Assembly: GCA_963738575.1 (NCBI GenBank)
Contig: CAVTWY010000003.1
Location: forward strand, 124,001 to 188,000
Length of the DNA stretch: 64,000 nucleotides
Source of the DNA: CAVTWY01 sp963738575
GTDB taxonomy: Bacteria; Pseudomonadota; Gammaproteobacteria; Burkholderiales; Burkholderiaceae_C
Direction: 5' to 3'
Below the pieces are notes generated by a model. That model ran no database searches, had not been told where the DNA came from, and saw nothing but the letters and a program-made list of their open reading frames with translations. The position numbers were made by a program, and so were the translations under genes. Positions within the stretch are counted from its first letter, which is position 1. Each line of letters begins with the position of its first letter. Below are positions 48,906 to 59,846 of this stretch, piece by piece.

Positions 48906-50995
48906 GCTAAGGGTTCTGCGGTGTGTCGCAACACCACCAAGCTCTGTGAAGGTGCATTGATGGTGTCGCGCATCAACGCTGCTGGCGCCAAAGTACCCGA
49001 CGCGTCGACAAGCACTTGCCAATGCCCGGTGGCGCCCAAGTGCGGCAGTGAAAACGGCAGCCCATGCGGGTGACCATTGAAGACAACCAGCAGGGGCTCG
49101 GCGCTGGCATGGGCCGACAGCATGCACGCAAAGCCCTTGGCCTGTTTGTCGTTCCAGTCGTGGGGCTGCATCGACCCACCGTGCGGTGTGAGCCATTGAA
49201 TGCGCGGCGAGTCGGCTGTGGCGGGCTGCTCCACAAACCACGCGTCGTGACGCAGCACGGGCTCGGCCCGCCGCAGCGCCACCACACGCCCCACAAACGC
49301 CATCAAGTCGGTGTCGGCTTGCAGCCAGTCGACCCAGTTGATGGCGTTGTCTTGGCAGTAGGCGTTGTTGTTGCCTTGTTGCGTGCGGCCCAGTTCGTCG
49401 CCCATGCCCAGCATGGGCGTACCCTGCGCCAAAAGCAAAGTGGCCAGCATCGAGCGTTGCACACAGCGGCGTTGGTGTTGAATGGCCACGTCCTGGGTGG
49501 GCCCCTCGGCGCCATGGTTGAAGCTCAGCTCGTGATCACGGCCATCGCGGTTGTCTTCACCGTTGGCGTGGTTGTGCTTGTGGTTGTAGCTGACGGTGTC
49601 GTGCAGCGTGAAGCCGTCGTGCACGGCGATAAAGTTAACCGACGCGCTGGGGCGGCGCTGGCTGTGGTGAAACAAGTCATTGGAGGCTGTGAAGCGGCGG
49701 GCCAAGTCGCCACGCGTCACCTCGCGCCCCAACCAAAAACCACGCACAGCGTCGCGAAACTGATCGTTCCAATCCAAAAACGCCCCCGGAAACCGTCCCA
49801 CTTGGTAGCCACCCGCTGCCGCATCCCAGGGCTCGGCAATCAAGTGAACCTGCGCCAGCACGGGGTCTTGGCGAATGGCGTTGAAAAACGGCGCGCCCAC
49901 GTCGAAGCCGTCGCGGGTGCGACCCAGAATCGACGCCAGGTCGAAGCGAAACCCATCCACCCCCATCACCTCGACCCAGTAGCGCAACGAGTCGAGCACA
50001 AATTGGGTGACGCGCGGGTGGGCCGCGTTGAGGGTGTTGCCACAGCCACTGAGGTTTTCACACTGCATGGCTTGGCTGGGGTTCAAGCGGTACCAACTGG
50101 CGTGGTCCAGCCCACGAAAGCTCAGTGTGGGGCCACGCTCATCGCCTTCGGCGGTGTGGTTGTAAACCACGTCGATCACGACCTCCAACCCGTGCTGGTG
50201 CAAGGCGTGAACCATGGCTCTAAATTCTTCCACCACAGCCGCAGGGTCGGTGGGGTTGCAGGCGTAGCGGGGGTTGGGCGCGAAGAACCCGAGGGTGTTG
50301 TAGCCCCAGTAGTTCGCCGCGCCACGCGCCGCCAACCCTGCTTCGTCCACGGGGTAGTGAACCGGCAGCAGCGACAACGTGGTTAGCCCCAAGGCCTTGA
50401 AGTGTGCGATGGCGCTGGGATGCGCCAAGCCGGCGTAGGTGCCACGCAAGTTGTCGGGTAGGTCTTGCCGCAGTTGGCTGAAGCCCTTGACGTGCATTTC
50501 GTACAACACCAAGTCGCTCGTGGCGTGTCGCGGCGCGTTGGCGCGCGGCGATGGGCCGCGTGGGGGTGTTGGCACGCGTGCCTTGAGCGCATGTGATGCA
50601 TTGTCTTGCGTGTTCTCCGTGCGCGCGCCATCGGCGCCGACGGTGTGGCCATGGTGCATGTCGAGCCACTTGAACTCACCCACAATTTCTTGGGCGCAGG
50701 GGTCAAGAAGCAGCTTGTGGGGGTTGAAGCTGTTGCCCAGCGCAGGCACGTCTGGCCCCTGCGCGCGCAGGCCGTAAATCAGACCGGGCCCTGCCCCCGG
50801 CAAAAAGCCGTGAAAGACTTGGTCATGCGGGCCGTGCAAGGTGTGGCGTGCCACCTCGTGACGGCCATCGGCGTCGAACACACACAACTCCACGCACTTG
50901 GCATTGGCTGAAAATACGCAGAAGTTGACGCCGCCGTCGCGCACCAGGGCACCCATGGGCGCAGAGCGACCCGCTTGCAGCGTGGTGTGTGTCAT
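48902..50995 (-). CDS. glgX: Glycogen debranching enzyme (GH13, isoamylase type)
   Basis: A 697-residue protein with an N-terminal CBM48 domain (GAGPGLIYGLRAQGPDVPAL) and a GH13 barrel. The markers are VVIDVVYNHTAEGDERGPTL, the nucleophile region GVDGFRFDLASILGRT and the acid/base HLIAEPWDAAAGGYQVG. It hydrolyses the alpha-1,6 branch stubs left by phosphorylase. The start overlaps the glgB stop by four bases (ATGA), and its stop overlaps malQ. Confidence 0.96.
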   Translation of the reverse strand: MTHTTLQAGRSAPMGALVRDGGVNFCVFSANAKCVELCVFDADGRHEVARHTLHGPHDQVFHGFLPGAGPGLIYGLRAQGPDVPALGNSFNPHKLLLDPCAQEIVGEFKWLDMHHGHTVGADGARTENTQDNASHALKARVPTPPRGPSPRANAPRHATSDLVLYEMHVKGFSQLRQDLPDNLRGTYAGLAHPSAIAHFKALGLTTLSLLPVHYPVDEAGLAARGAANYWGYNTLGFFAPNPRYACNPTDPAAVVEEFRAMVHALHQHGLEVVIDVVYNHTAEGDERGPTLSFRGLDHASWYRLNPSQAMQCENLSGCGNTLNAAHPRVTQFVLDSLRYWVEVMGVDGFRFDLASILGRTRDGFDVGAPFFNAIRQDPVLAQVHLIAEPWDAAAGGYQVGRFPGAFLDWNDQFRDAVRGFWLGREVTRGDLARRFTASNDLFHHSQRRPSASVNFIAVHDGFTLHDTVSYNHKHNHANGEDNRDGRDHELSFNHGAEGPTQDVAIQHQRRCVQRSMLATLLLAQGTPMLGMGDELGRTQQGNNNAYCQDNAINWVDWLQADTDLMAFVGRVVALRRAEPVLRHDAWFVEQPATADSPRIQWLTPHGGSMQPHDWNDKQAKGFACMLSAHASAEPLLVVFNGHPHGLPFSLPHLGATGHWQVLVDASGTLAPAALMRDTINAPSQSLVVLRHTAEPLA

Positions 50996-52851
50996 GGCTT
51001 GGCGGCGGCGCGCAAAAACACGGTCGCCAGTGGCGGAATCAACAGCTGCATCGAGCGTTGGTGCCCATGGTGTGGCACAGCCTCCAACGTGAGCGCCCCG
51101 GCGCTTGGCATGACACCGCTGCCGCCATAACGCAAATCATCGCTGTTGAGTGCGGGCTCCCAGTGCGAAGCGGCGTGCGCTGGCAAGCCTACGCGGTACG
51201 CCGGCCGAGGCACGGGCGTGAAGTTGCAAGCCACCAGCACCTCGTTGCCGTGGGCATCGCGTCGCAGCCACACAAACACCGACTGCGCGTCGTCGTCGTG
51301 CACCAACCATTCAAAGCCAGCACTTTCGCAATCAAGTTGATGCAGCGCAGGCGTGGTGCGGTAGAGGTGGTTGAGGTCACTCACCCAGCGCGAAATGCCT
51401 TGGTGCGGCGCGTGATCGAGCTCGTACCAAGGCAGTGCCTGCGCATGGTTCCACTCGCTGCGCTGGCCCCATTCTTGGCCCATGAACAACAGCTTTTTGC
51501 CCGGGTGACCCCACATGTAGCCGTAATAGGCGCGCAAGTTGGCAAACTGCTGCCAGTCGTCGCCTGGCATCTTGCTCAGCACAGAACCTTTGCCGTGCAC
51601 CACCTCGTCGTGCGACAGTGGCAGCACAAAGTTTTCGGTGAAGGCGTACACCATGCCAAAGCGCATCTTGTCGTGGTGCCAGCGCCGGTGCACCGGGTCT
51701 TGGTGCATGTAGGCCAGCGTGTCGTTCATCCAGCCCATGTTCCACTTGTAGTGAAAGCCCAGGCCACCGTGGTCCACCGGGGCGCTCACCTGGGGGAAAG
51801 CGGTCGACTCTTCGGCCACCGTGATGGTGCCCGGCAGCTCGGCCCCGAGCAAGGTGTTGAGCTCTCGAAGCAGCGAGATCACCTCCAGGTTCTCACGCCC
51901 ACCGTGCACGTTAGGAACCCAAGCACCCTCGGGGCGGGAGTAATCGCGGTACAGCATCGACGCCACGGCGTCGACACGCAGGCCGTCAAAGCCATAGCGC
52001 TCCAACCAGTACAGCGCGCTGCCTTTCAAGAAGCTTCGCACCTCGGGGCGTGCGTAGTTGTAGATCAGCGTCTTCCAGTCGTGGTGAAAGCCTTCGCGAG
52101 GGTCGCCGTACTCGTACAAGGCGCTGCCGTCAAAGCGCACCAGCCCATGGCCGTCGCTCGGGAAGTGCCCCGGCACCCAATCCAGCAGCACCCCCAAGCC
52201 TTGCGCGTGGCAGGCGTCGACAAAGTGGGCCAGACGCTCGGGCGGTCCCATGCGCGCGGTGGGGGCAAACTGCCCCAGCGTTTGATAGCCCCAAGAACCG
52301 TCAAAGGGGTACTCACTGATGGGCAGCAGCTCGATGTGGGTGAACCCCATGCTCGCGGCGTGGCGTGGCAATGCTTCGGCCAACTCGTCCCAGGTTAGGT
52401 AGCTTCCGTCGTCGTGTCGCCGCCAAGAGCCTAGGTGAACTTCGTAAATGCTGATGGGCGCGTCGCGCCGGTTGGCAGCGGCACGACCCGGGGGCAGCAC
52501 TTTGACGCTGGGCAAAGGCGCCACGCGGCTGGCGGTTTGCGCGCTGTGTTGGGCCGCAAAGGCAAAGGGGTCGGCTTTGAGCGGCAGCAGTGCGCCCCCG
52601 GCGTCGTGCAGTTCGTACTTGTACAAGCTGCCCTGCTGCGCCTCGCGCACCAAACCGCGCCACACACCCGTGGCGTCGTCTTTGCGCAGCGGGTGGGTGC
52701 GGCCGTCCCAGTGGTTGAAGTCACCCACCACGCTCACGGCAGACGCTTGCGGTGCCCACACCGCAAACCACACGCCGGCGTTACCCGTTGCCGGGTGCGC
52801 ACCGAGTTTCAGGTAGGGTCGGTCAGCGTCACTCAAGCGGGCAGTGCCCAT
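50992..52851 (-). CDS. glgB: 1,4-alpha-glucan branching enzyme
   Basis: 619 residues; shorter than E. coli GlgB (728) because the N1 carbohydrate-binding domain is absent, as in many bacteria. CBM48 starts VWFAVWAPQASAVSVVGDFN. The GH13 nucleophile region is YGFDGLRVDAVASMLYRDYS and the acid/base TITVAEESTAFPQV. It introduces alpha-1,6 branches. Its start lies inside the end of glgP (19-base overlap), so translation is coupled. Confidence 0.96.
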   Translation of the reverse strand: MGTARLSDADRPYLKLGAHPATGNAGVWFAVWAPQASAVSVVGDFNHWDGRTHPLRKDDATGVWRGLVREAQQGSLYKYELHDAGGALLPLKADPFAFAAQHSAQTASRVAPLPSVKVLPPGRAAANRRDAPISIYEVHLGSWRRHDDGSYLTWDELAEALPRHAASMGFTHIELLPISEYPFDGSWGYQTLGQFAPTARMGPPERLAHFVDACHAQGLGVLLDWVPGHFPSDGHGLVRFDGSALYEYGDPREGFHHDWKTLIYNYARPEVRSFLKGSALYWLERYGFDGLRVDAVASMLYRDYSRPEGAWVPNVHGGRENLEVISLLRELNTLLGAELPGTITVAEESTAFPQVSAPVDHGGLGFHYKWNMGWMNDTLAYMHQDPVHRRWHHDKMRFGMVYAFTENFVLPLSHDEVVHGKGSVLSKMPGDDWQQFANLRAYYGYMWGHPGKKLLFMGQEWGQRSEWNHAQALPWYELDHAPHQGISRWVSDLNHLYRTTPALHQLDCESAGFEWLVHDDDAQSVFVWLRRDAHGNEVLVACNFTPVPRPAYRVGLPAHAASHWEPALNSDDLRYGGSGVMPSAGALTLEAVPHHGHQRSMQLLIPPLATVFLRAAAKP

Positions 52852-55313
52852 ACGTGCTTGACGTAGTCTGCAATGGCGCGATCGGACGTGAAGCTTCCCA
52901 TGCCGGCAATGTTACGGGCTGCGCAAGCGTGCCAAGCTGTGGGGTTGGCAAAAAGCGCGTCCACGCGGGCTTGCGCGGTGAGGTAATCGGCGAAGTCAGC
53001 AGCCACCAGGTAGCGGTCTTGGTGGCGCAGGTTGTCGATCAGTTCTTGGTAGCGTGTCGGCTCTTGAGGCGAAAACACGCCGCCCGCGATGGCGTTCAAC
53101 ACCGCCGCCAGTTGCGGCTGCTGGTCGATGAAGCTCGACGGGTTGTAGCCCGACGCCCGCAGGGCCGCCACTTGCTCGGCGCGCATCCCAAACACAAACA
53201 TCTGGCGCTCGCCCATCGCCTGCGCCATCTCGATGTTGGCGCCGTCCCAGGTGCCAATCGTCAAGGCGCCATTGAGCGCGAACTTCATGTTGCCGGTGCC
53301 CGAGGCCTCGGCACCCGCGGTTGAAATTTGCTCCGACAAATCGGCTGCCGGGATCACGTGCTCGGCCACGTTGACACCGTAGTCGGCGATAAAGACCAAC
53401 TTGAGGCGTCCGCGCGTGCGCGGGTCGTTGTTGATGACCTCGGCCATGTCGTTGGCCAACCGAATGACTTGTTTGGCCGCGCGGTAGGCAGATGCCGCCT
53501 TGCCGCTGATGATCACGGTGCGGGGCGTCCATGCCACTTCGGGCGCAGCCACCATCGCGTGCCAGCGTGCAACCACCTGCAGCAGGTTCATCAGTTGGCG
53601 CTTGTATTCGTGAATGCGCTTGATCTGAACGTCAAAGAGCGTGTTGGGGTCAATTTGCACGCCCATGCGCGCCTGCGCCCACGCGGCCAAGGCCTTCTTG
53701 TTCTTCAGCTTGACCGATTGCAGGTCGCGCGCCAGCGACGGGTCTTGGGCGTGCGCTTTGAGGTCTTCAATGGCGGCCAGGTCGCGACGCCAGCCGGTGC
53801 CCAGGCGCTGATCCAGCACGAGCGACAGCCCCGGATTGGCTTGAGCCAGCCAGCGACGCGGCGTGACGCCGTTGGTGACGTTGAAGAAGCGCCCCGGGTA
53901 GAGCTTGGCAAAGTCGGCAAACAGCGTTTGCACCATCAGTTGCGAATGCAAGGCCGACACGCCGTTGACGCGCCGCGATGCCACGATGGCCAAGGTGGCC
54001 ATGCGGATGCGACGATCACCTTGCTCGTCGATGAGTGACACGCGCTGCACCAGCCCCTCATCGCCCGGAAAGCGCGAACGCACTTCTTTCAGCAACATCG
54101 CATTGATTTGGTAGGCGATGTCCATGTGCCGGGGCAGCAGCACTTCAAACATCGACACCGGCCAGGTCTCCAAAGCCTCGGGCATCAGCGTGTGGTTGGT
54201 GTACGAGCAGGCCGACTGCGTCACCTCCCAAGCCTCGTCCCAGGGCAGCTTGTGCTCATCCAGCAGCACACGCATCAGCTCCAGCGGTGCCAGGGCAGGG
54301 TGGGTGTCGTTCAGGTGGATGATGTTCTTGTCGGCAAAGTTACGGGCCGTGCCCCCTTCTTGCGCATGGCGGGCCAGCATGTCTTGCACCGACGCGCCGA
54401 CCAAGAACGCCTCTTGACGCAAACGCAGTTCGCGCCCTGCTTGTGTGCTGTCGTCGGGGTACAGCACCCAGTTGAGCGAATCGGCGCGCATCGTCGCGTG
54501 GCTGGCGCCAGTGTGGTCACCGCGTGACAAGGCGTCAAAGTCGATCGGTTTGGTGGCGCTGGCGTGCCATTGGCGCAGCGTGCAGACGTGCTCACTGTGG
54601 TGCGCGGGCACGATGAAGTCATACGCTTGCGCGTTGACCACTTCGCTGGGCGTCCATAGGCGGTTGGTGGCATCGCCACTGACACGGCCCCCAAAGCCGA
54701 TGCGGTAACGCAGCTCGGGGCGTGCCACCTCCCAAGGGGTGCGGTCGCGAAGCCATTCGTCGGGCACCTCGTTTTGTTGGCCGTCGACGATGCGCTGGGC
54801 AAACATGCCGTACTGGTAGCGCAACCCGTAGCCAAAAGCGGGCAGTCCCAGCTCGGCGAACGAATCCAAGAAACAAGCGGCCAGGCGACCCAGCCCACCG
54901 TTGCCCAGTGCAGCATCGCCTTCGCGCTCGGCAAGGGCGGCAAAGCTGGTGCCATGGGCCGCCAGGGCGCGGTCGGCCGCCTCATTCAGGCCCAAGGCCG
55001 CCACAGCGTTGGCCGTGGCACGACCCATCAAGAATTCCATCGAAATGTAGTGAATCCGGCGTGCCTCGCCAGCGGTCAAACCCGCCAAATGAGCCCGATC
55101 GGCGGCTTGGGTGATTGCCCAGCGACGCTGCAGCTCTTCACGGCACGAGGCCGCGCAGGCGTTGAGCCAAGTTTGAGGGGTGGGTGGTGCAGCGCTGTAG
55201 CTTGCATGCTTGCGAAAGGCGGCCTCAAACCAGGCGCCGGAGGGGACCGACTGCTTGGCTGAAGGGTGGGAGGCGTCGATTCGATCGGGCACGTGGGTGG
55301 TTTCTGTGGTCAT
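52833..55313 (-). CDS. glgP: Glycogen/starch/alpha-glucan phosphorylase
   Basis: An 826-residue GT35 enzyme that releases glucose-1-phosphate from glycogen. Markers are IHYISMEFLMGRATANAVAA, LGNGGLGRLAACFLDSFAEL, IHLNDTHPALAPLELMR and the pyridoxal-phosphate site EASGTGNMKFALNG (Lys near 676). It is first in the operon glgP-glgB-glgX-malQ. glgC and glgA are not in the window, so the operon is degradation- and remodelling-oriented. I could not define a promoter in the 212 bases upstream. Confidence 0.97.
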   Translation of the reverse strand: MTTETTHVPDRIDASHPSAKQSVPSGAWFEAAFRKHASYSAAPPTPQTWLNACAASCREELQRRWAITQAADRAHLAGLTAGEARRIHYISMEFLMGRATANAVAALGLNEAADRALAAHGTSFAALAEREGDAALGNGGLGRLAACFLDSFAELGLPAFGYGLRYQYGMFAQRIVDGQQNEVPDEWLRDRTPWEVARPELRYRIGFGGRVSGDATNRLWTPSEVVNAQAYDFIVPAHHSEHVCTLRQWHASATKPIDFDALSRGDHTGASHATMRADSLNWVLYPDDSTQAGRELRLRQEAFLVGASVQDMLARHAQEGGTARNFADKNIIHLNDTHPALAPLELMRVLLDEHKLPWDEAWEVTQSACSYTNHTLMPEALETWPVSMFEVLLPRHMDIAYQINAMLLKEVRSRFPGDEGLVQRVSLIDEQGDRRIRMATLAIVASRRVNGVSALHSQLMVQTLFADFAKLYPGRFFNVTNGVTPRRWLAQANPGLSLVLDQRLGTGWRRDLAAIEDLKAHAQDPSLARDLQSVKLKNKKALAAWAQARMGVQIDPNTLFDVQIKRIHEYKRQLMNLLQVVARWHAMVAAPEVAWTPRTVIISGKAASAYRAAKQVIRLANDMAEVINNDPRTRGRLKLVFIADYGVNVAEHVIPAADLSEQISTAGAEASGTGNMKFALNGALTIGTWDGANIEMAQAMGERQMFVFGMRAEQVAALRASGYNPSSFIDQQPQLAAVLNAIAGGVFSPQEPTRYQELIDNLRHQDRYLVAADFADYLTAQARVDALFANPTAWHACAARNIAGMGSFTSDRAIADYVKHVWALPA

Positions 55314-55475
55314 GGGGTACTGAGCGTTTCGAATCGGTCGTGAGCCCCCCTATTGAGCGGAGAGGGCCGCGACGGGAAGGGCTGTGGCTTTTGCAGCCTC
55401 GGCCTGCGTTTGAAGGGTATCGTGCTTGATAGAAGGGAAGGCAAAATCAGTCTATTGTCTCCAGTGCGAGGTGGG

Positions 55476-55497
55476 GGCGACAAGCGCTCGCTTCGCC
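55476..55497 (+). repeat. Hairpin upstream of the exported-protein gene
   Basis: GGCG-(AC bulge)-AAGC-GCTC-GCTT-CGCC, eight paired bases. It lies 29 bases before the first possible start of the gene at 55526. Without a T-run it is more likely a leader structure than a terminator. Confidence 0.4.
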
Positions 55498-55525
55498 TTC
55501 TGCGGCCTTTCTGAGGATAAATGCT

Positions 55526-55954
55526 GTGGCCTATGCAACGATCAACGGTTTCGGCAAAGCCACCTTCGCAGCGCAACGGTCGCAAAACGTTTTTTTCCCC
55601 AGGTCGTTGGTTTTAAGTGATCGGCACCGTGGTGGGTGCTGGGCATTGCTCGCCGGGAGCCTCTTGGCCGTTGCTGCGCCGGTGGTCGCGGGCCAACCCG
55701 CGCTCCAAGGGCCAGCGCGCTTGCAGTTTGTGGTGGTCATTCCACCCGCGCTTCGGTTGGGCCTCGAGACCAACAGGAACACGACCGAGACCTCTCAAGG
55801 GTTGAGGCCCTCGTTGATGGGGGCGTCAGTCAAGCGCGGTGCCGCCGTGGCCATGGTGGTCAAGGCGACGGCTACCCTTCAGGCCTCGACGGCAACGCAA
55901 AGCCCATCGACACAAAGCCCTTCGATGGTGGTGCACACTGCCGTGATGCCGTAG
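55526..55954 (+). CDS. Exported protein of unknown function
   Basis: Up to 142 residues. A hydrophobic segment WALLAGSLLAVAAPVVAG (about 39-56) looks like a signal peptide, so the true start is probably near residue 28, at a non-ATG codon. The mature part begins QPALQGPARLQFVVVIPPAL, with a beta-rich core, and ends in a Ser/Thr/Ala-rich tail with TQSPSTQSPS. The VVIPPALRLGL segment resembles small secreted or surface proteins but I cannot name a family. It precedes the acyl-CoA ligase gene by about 20 bases and may be co-transcribed. Confidence 0.55.
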   Translation: MAYATINGFGKATFAAQRSQNVFFPRSLVLSDRHRGGCWALLAGSLLAVAAPVVAGQPALQGPARLQFVVVIPPALRLGLETNRNTTETSQGLRPSLMGASVKRGAAVAMVVKATATLQASTATQSPSTQSPSMVVHTAVMP

Positions 55955-55973
55955 CATCGCGGCGAACCGCGGC

Positions 55974-57541
<1,568 letters not shown>

Positions 57542-57545
<4 letters not shown>

Positions 57546-58357
57546 ACACCATTCAACTAGGCCCGCTGGCCTTTCCGGTTGCGCCACTGTTGCTGTTGGT
57601 GGTTTGGTTCGCTGCGCAAGGGCTCGCGGGCCGATTGGCCCTCAAGCCCTGGCGTGAGGCCGCGCAGTCCGCCCTTTGGTGGGGTCCGCTCGTGGGGCTG
57701 TTGGTGTCTCGGGTTGTTCATGTTGCCATCAACGGGCAAGCCTACGCCGCCAACCCGTTTTCGATGCTGGACGTGCGCGATGGGGGATGGTTTGCCCCCG
57801 CAGGCGTGGCGGCCGCGTTGGCGTGGATGGCCTGGCGCGTGTGGCGCACCCGTGCGTTGGCGCGCGCCGTTGGCATCAGCGCGGCGTTGGGGCTTTGCGT
57901 GTGGTGGGGAGCCACCACGTGGCTCGCCCCCGCCACTGGCCGCCCGCTGCCCAACGTGAAGGTGTTGGCGCTGGACTCCGGGCGGCCCACCACGCCCGCG
58001 CAGTTGGCCGCAGGCCGACCAATGGTGATCAACCTCTGGGCAACCTGGTGCGCCCCCTGCCGTGCCGAGATGCCGGCTTTTGCGCAAGCGCAAGCCGACA
58101 ACCCCGACGTGCTCTTTTTGTTTGCCAACCAGGGTGAATCAGCCGCCGTGGCCGCACGCTACCTGGCCACCTTGGGCATCGCGCCCAGCACGGCCGTGCT
58201 CGATCCCGATTGGGCGCTGGGCCAAGCTGTGGGGTCGCGCAGCCTCCCCACCACGCTGCTGGTCAATGCCCAAGGATTGATCGTCAACACGCACGTGGGT
58301 GTTTTCAACCGCGCCGCCCTGCAGGTGCAGGTGGACGCTGTTCGGTCAAAGCGTTAG
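57542..58357 (+). CDS. Membrane protein with TlpA-type thioredoxin domain
   Basis: 271 residues. The first about 125 form four hydrophobic segments (LLLLVVWFAAQGLAGRLAL, WWGPLVGLLVSRVVHVAI), reminiscent of the N-terminal part of prolipoprotein diacylglyceryl transferase. The rest is a TlpA/ResA-like thioredoxin fold with active site WATWCAPCRAEMPAF and the cis-Pro region GSRSLPTTLLVNAQG. It would face the periplasm and reduce or exchange disulfides, for example in cytochrome c maturation or secreted proteins. It is coupled to the acyl-CoA ligase gene by a four-base overlap. Confidence 0.88.
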
Positions 58358-58390
58358 ACGTACGGGCCGACCGGTGATCCCCTGCGTCAA

Positions 58391-59845
58391 TCAGGCGCTG
58401 GGTGCCCCGCGCGACAACACCGAACGCGGGCGCGGCAACGGCGCGACGTGCGCCTTCGGCTGCTTGCGGATTGCCTGATTGCCCGCGATGAAAGTCACGT
58501 AGGGCAATCCAACCAGCGTTTGGGCCGTGCCGTACAGGGCCACGGCAAACCCCAGCAACGACGCGGTCGCATAGCCCCAGCCGTCAAACGAAGGGCCGCC
58601 CTGCAAGCCTGCCAACGTCAGTGCCGCGTTCAGAAGCAAAAAGAGTCCTGTCGCGATCACCATCCAGCGCTGCTGGTCAAAGTAGGCAAGGGCCGCCAAC
58701 ATCACGATCAGCATCCCGTGAAACGCAGCACCAATGACACCAAAACGAAACGTCGATGCCATGGCCTCACTGCCGCCCAAGACGTTCATGATGGCGGGTG
58801 TTGCCACGACCACCACCAAAGCCAACACAGCCTGCAGCAACACCAAACGATGCAACGACTCGGTCGTGATGCGCAGCAAGGCGCCGTGGTTGCGACGGAT
58901 GTCACGCAGCGTGCCTTGGTTCATGATGCCACGCTGGTAGCGCTGAAAGCTCACGTGAAAGCGTGTTTCGATATCGATCAACAACAACACCATCAAGGGA
59001 ACGATGGTGAGGAACGCGTGAAACATCGCGCCCTCGTAGTCGGCGTTGGTCCACAAACCACGCCCGGCACTGTCTGCACTGGGGGCCATCCACATGATCC
59101 ATTTGTCAACCCAAATGGCGGCGCTGTAAAACAAACCCGCCCATGCCAAACCCTGGTGCTGACGAAGTGCCTGGCGAACCCCGAACGGGGTGGCGGTGGC
59201 ACCCGCCGGAAACTCGGCCAGCAGCCTGGCCGCAAGGGCAAAAAACGTCAACACCAAGCCCACCACCAACCCCATCAGCAAACCCGTTCCTTGAAGCGGG
59301 CGCAGGGTGAAGTAAGCCACCGTGCTGCCCACCAGCAGGCCCAGCGCAAACGCGCCTGATACCGTGGTGTAGCTGCGCAGCGCCGACATCATGGCGGCCA
59401 CGACCCAAAGACCCCCCGCGATCAACAGCAGCGCGAAACCAAGCACACGGTCGGGCACCGGCAAATCCAACACCCAACCGAACAGCAAGAGACCGATTGG
59501 CGCCAAAAGCCCCCACACCCAAGCCAGCGACTTGAACATCATCGATGTCACGCCGTCCACCTGCTTGGCATGGATGGCGTCGGCCAGGCAACGCGACAAC
59601 ACCAACGCCAGCGGCCCCGCCACCACCAAAGAGAGCGAGAACGCAATCACAGTCACGCTTGCAAATTGCATCCTTGCCGAGTCGCCCACAAAACCCTTGG
59701 CCATCGACTGCATCCACGCCAAGGCCAAGCAGGTGAAAAGCCACGGTCCAGCGGCGATGAGGGTGGCGTGAACGCACCCATGAACATTGCTGCTCAGGCG
59801 ATCCTGGGAAAGCAGGCGTTGCAGTGAAAAGCCGATGCCTGCCAT
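58391..59845 (-). CDS. pelG: Pel polysaccharide inner-membrane transporter PelG
   Basis: A 484-residue, 12-helix MOP-type membrane protein beginning MAGIGFSLQRLLSQDRLSSN, the conserved PelG start. Loops include MFKSLAWVWGLL and WVDKWIMWMAPSADSAGRG. It is thought to move the Pel chain across the inner membrane together with PelD and PelE. It lies two bases after pelF. The C-terminus has a Pro/Arg-rich extension (QPKAHVAPLPRPRSVLS) beyond the P. aeruginosa length (456). Confidence 0.93.
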   Translation of the reverse strand: MAGIGFSLQRLLSQDRLSSNVHGCVHATLIAAGPWLFTCLALAWMQSMAKGFVGDSARMQFASVTVIAFSLSLVVAGPLALVLSRCLADAIHAKQVDGVTSMMFKSLAWVWGLLAPIGLLLFGWVLDLPVPDRVLGFALLLIAGGLWVVAAMMSALRSYTTVSGAFALGLLVGSTVAYFTLRPLQGTGLLMGLVVGLVLTFFALAARLLAEFPAGATATPFGVRQALRQHQGLAWAGLFYSAAIWVDKWIMWMAPSADSAGRGLWTNADYEGAMFHAFLTIVPLMVLLLIDIETRFHVSFQRYQRGIMNQGTLRDIRRNHGALLRITTESLHRLVLLQAVLALVVVVATPAIMNVLGGSEAMASTFRFGVIGAAFHGMLIVMLAALAYFDQQRWMVIATGLFLLLNAALTLAGLQGGPSFDGWGYATASLLGFAVALYGTAQTLVGLPYVTFIAGNQAIRKQPKAHVAPLPRPRSVLSRGAPSA

Positions 59846-59846
59846 G

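Noticed and set aside
55500..55590. Possible c-di-GMP-I riboswitch (GGCAAAGCCACC) before the exported-protein gene
   Set aside because: The paired GGCAAACC element, the GNRA tetraloop and its receptor are missing. Only one short motif matches, and it also reads as ordinary codons.
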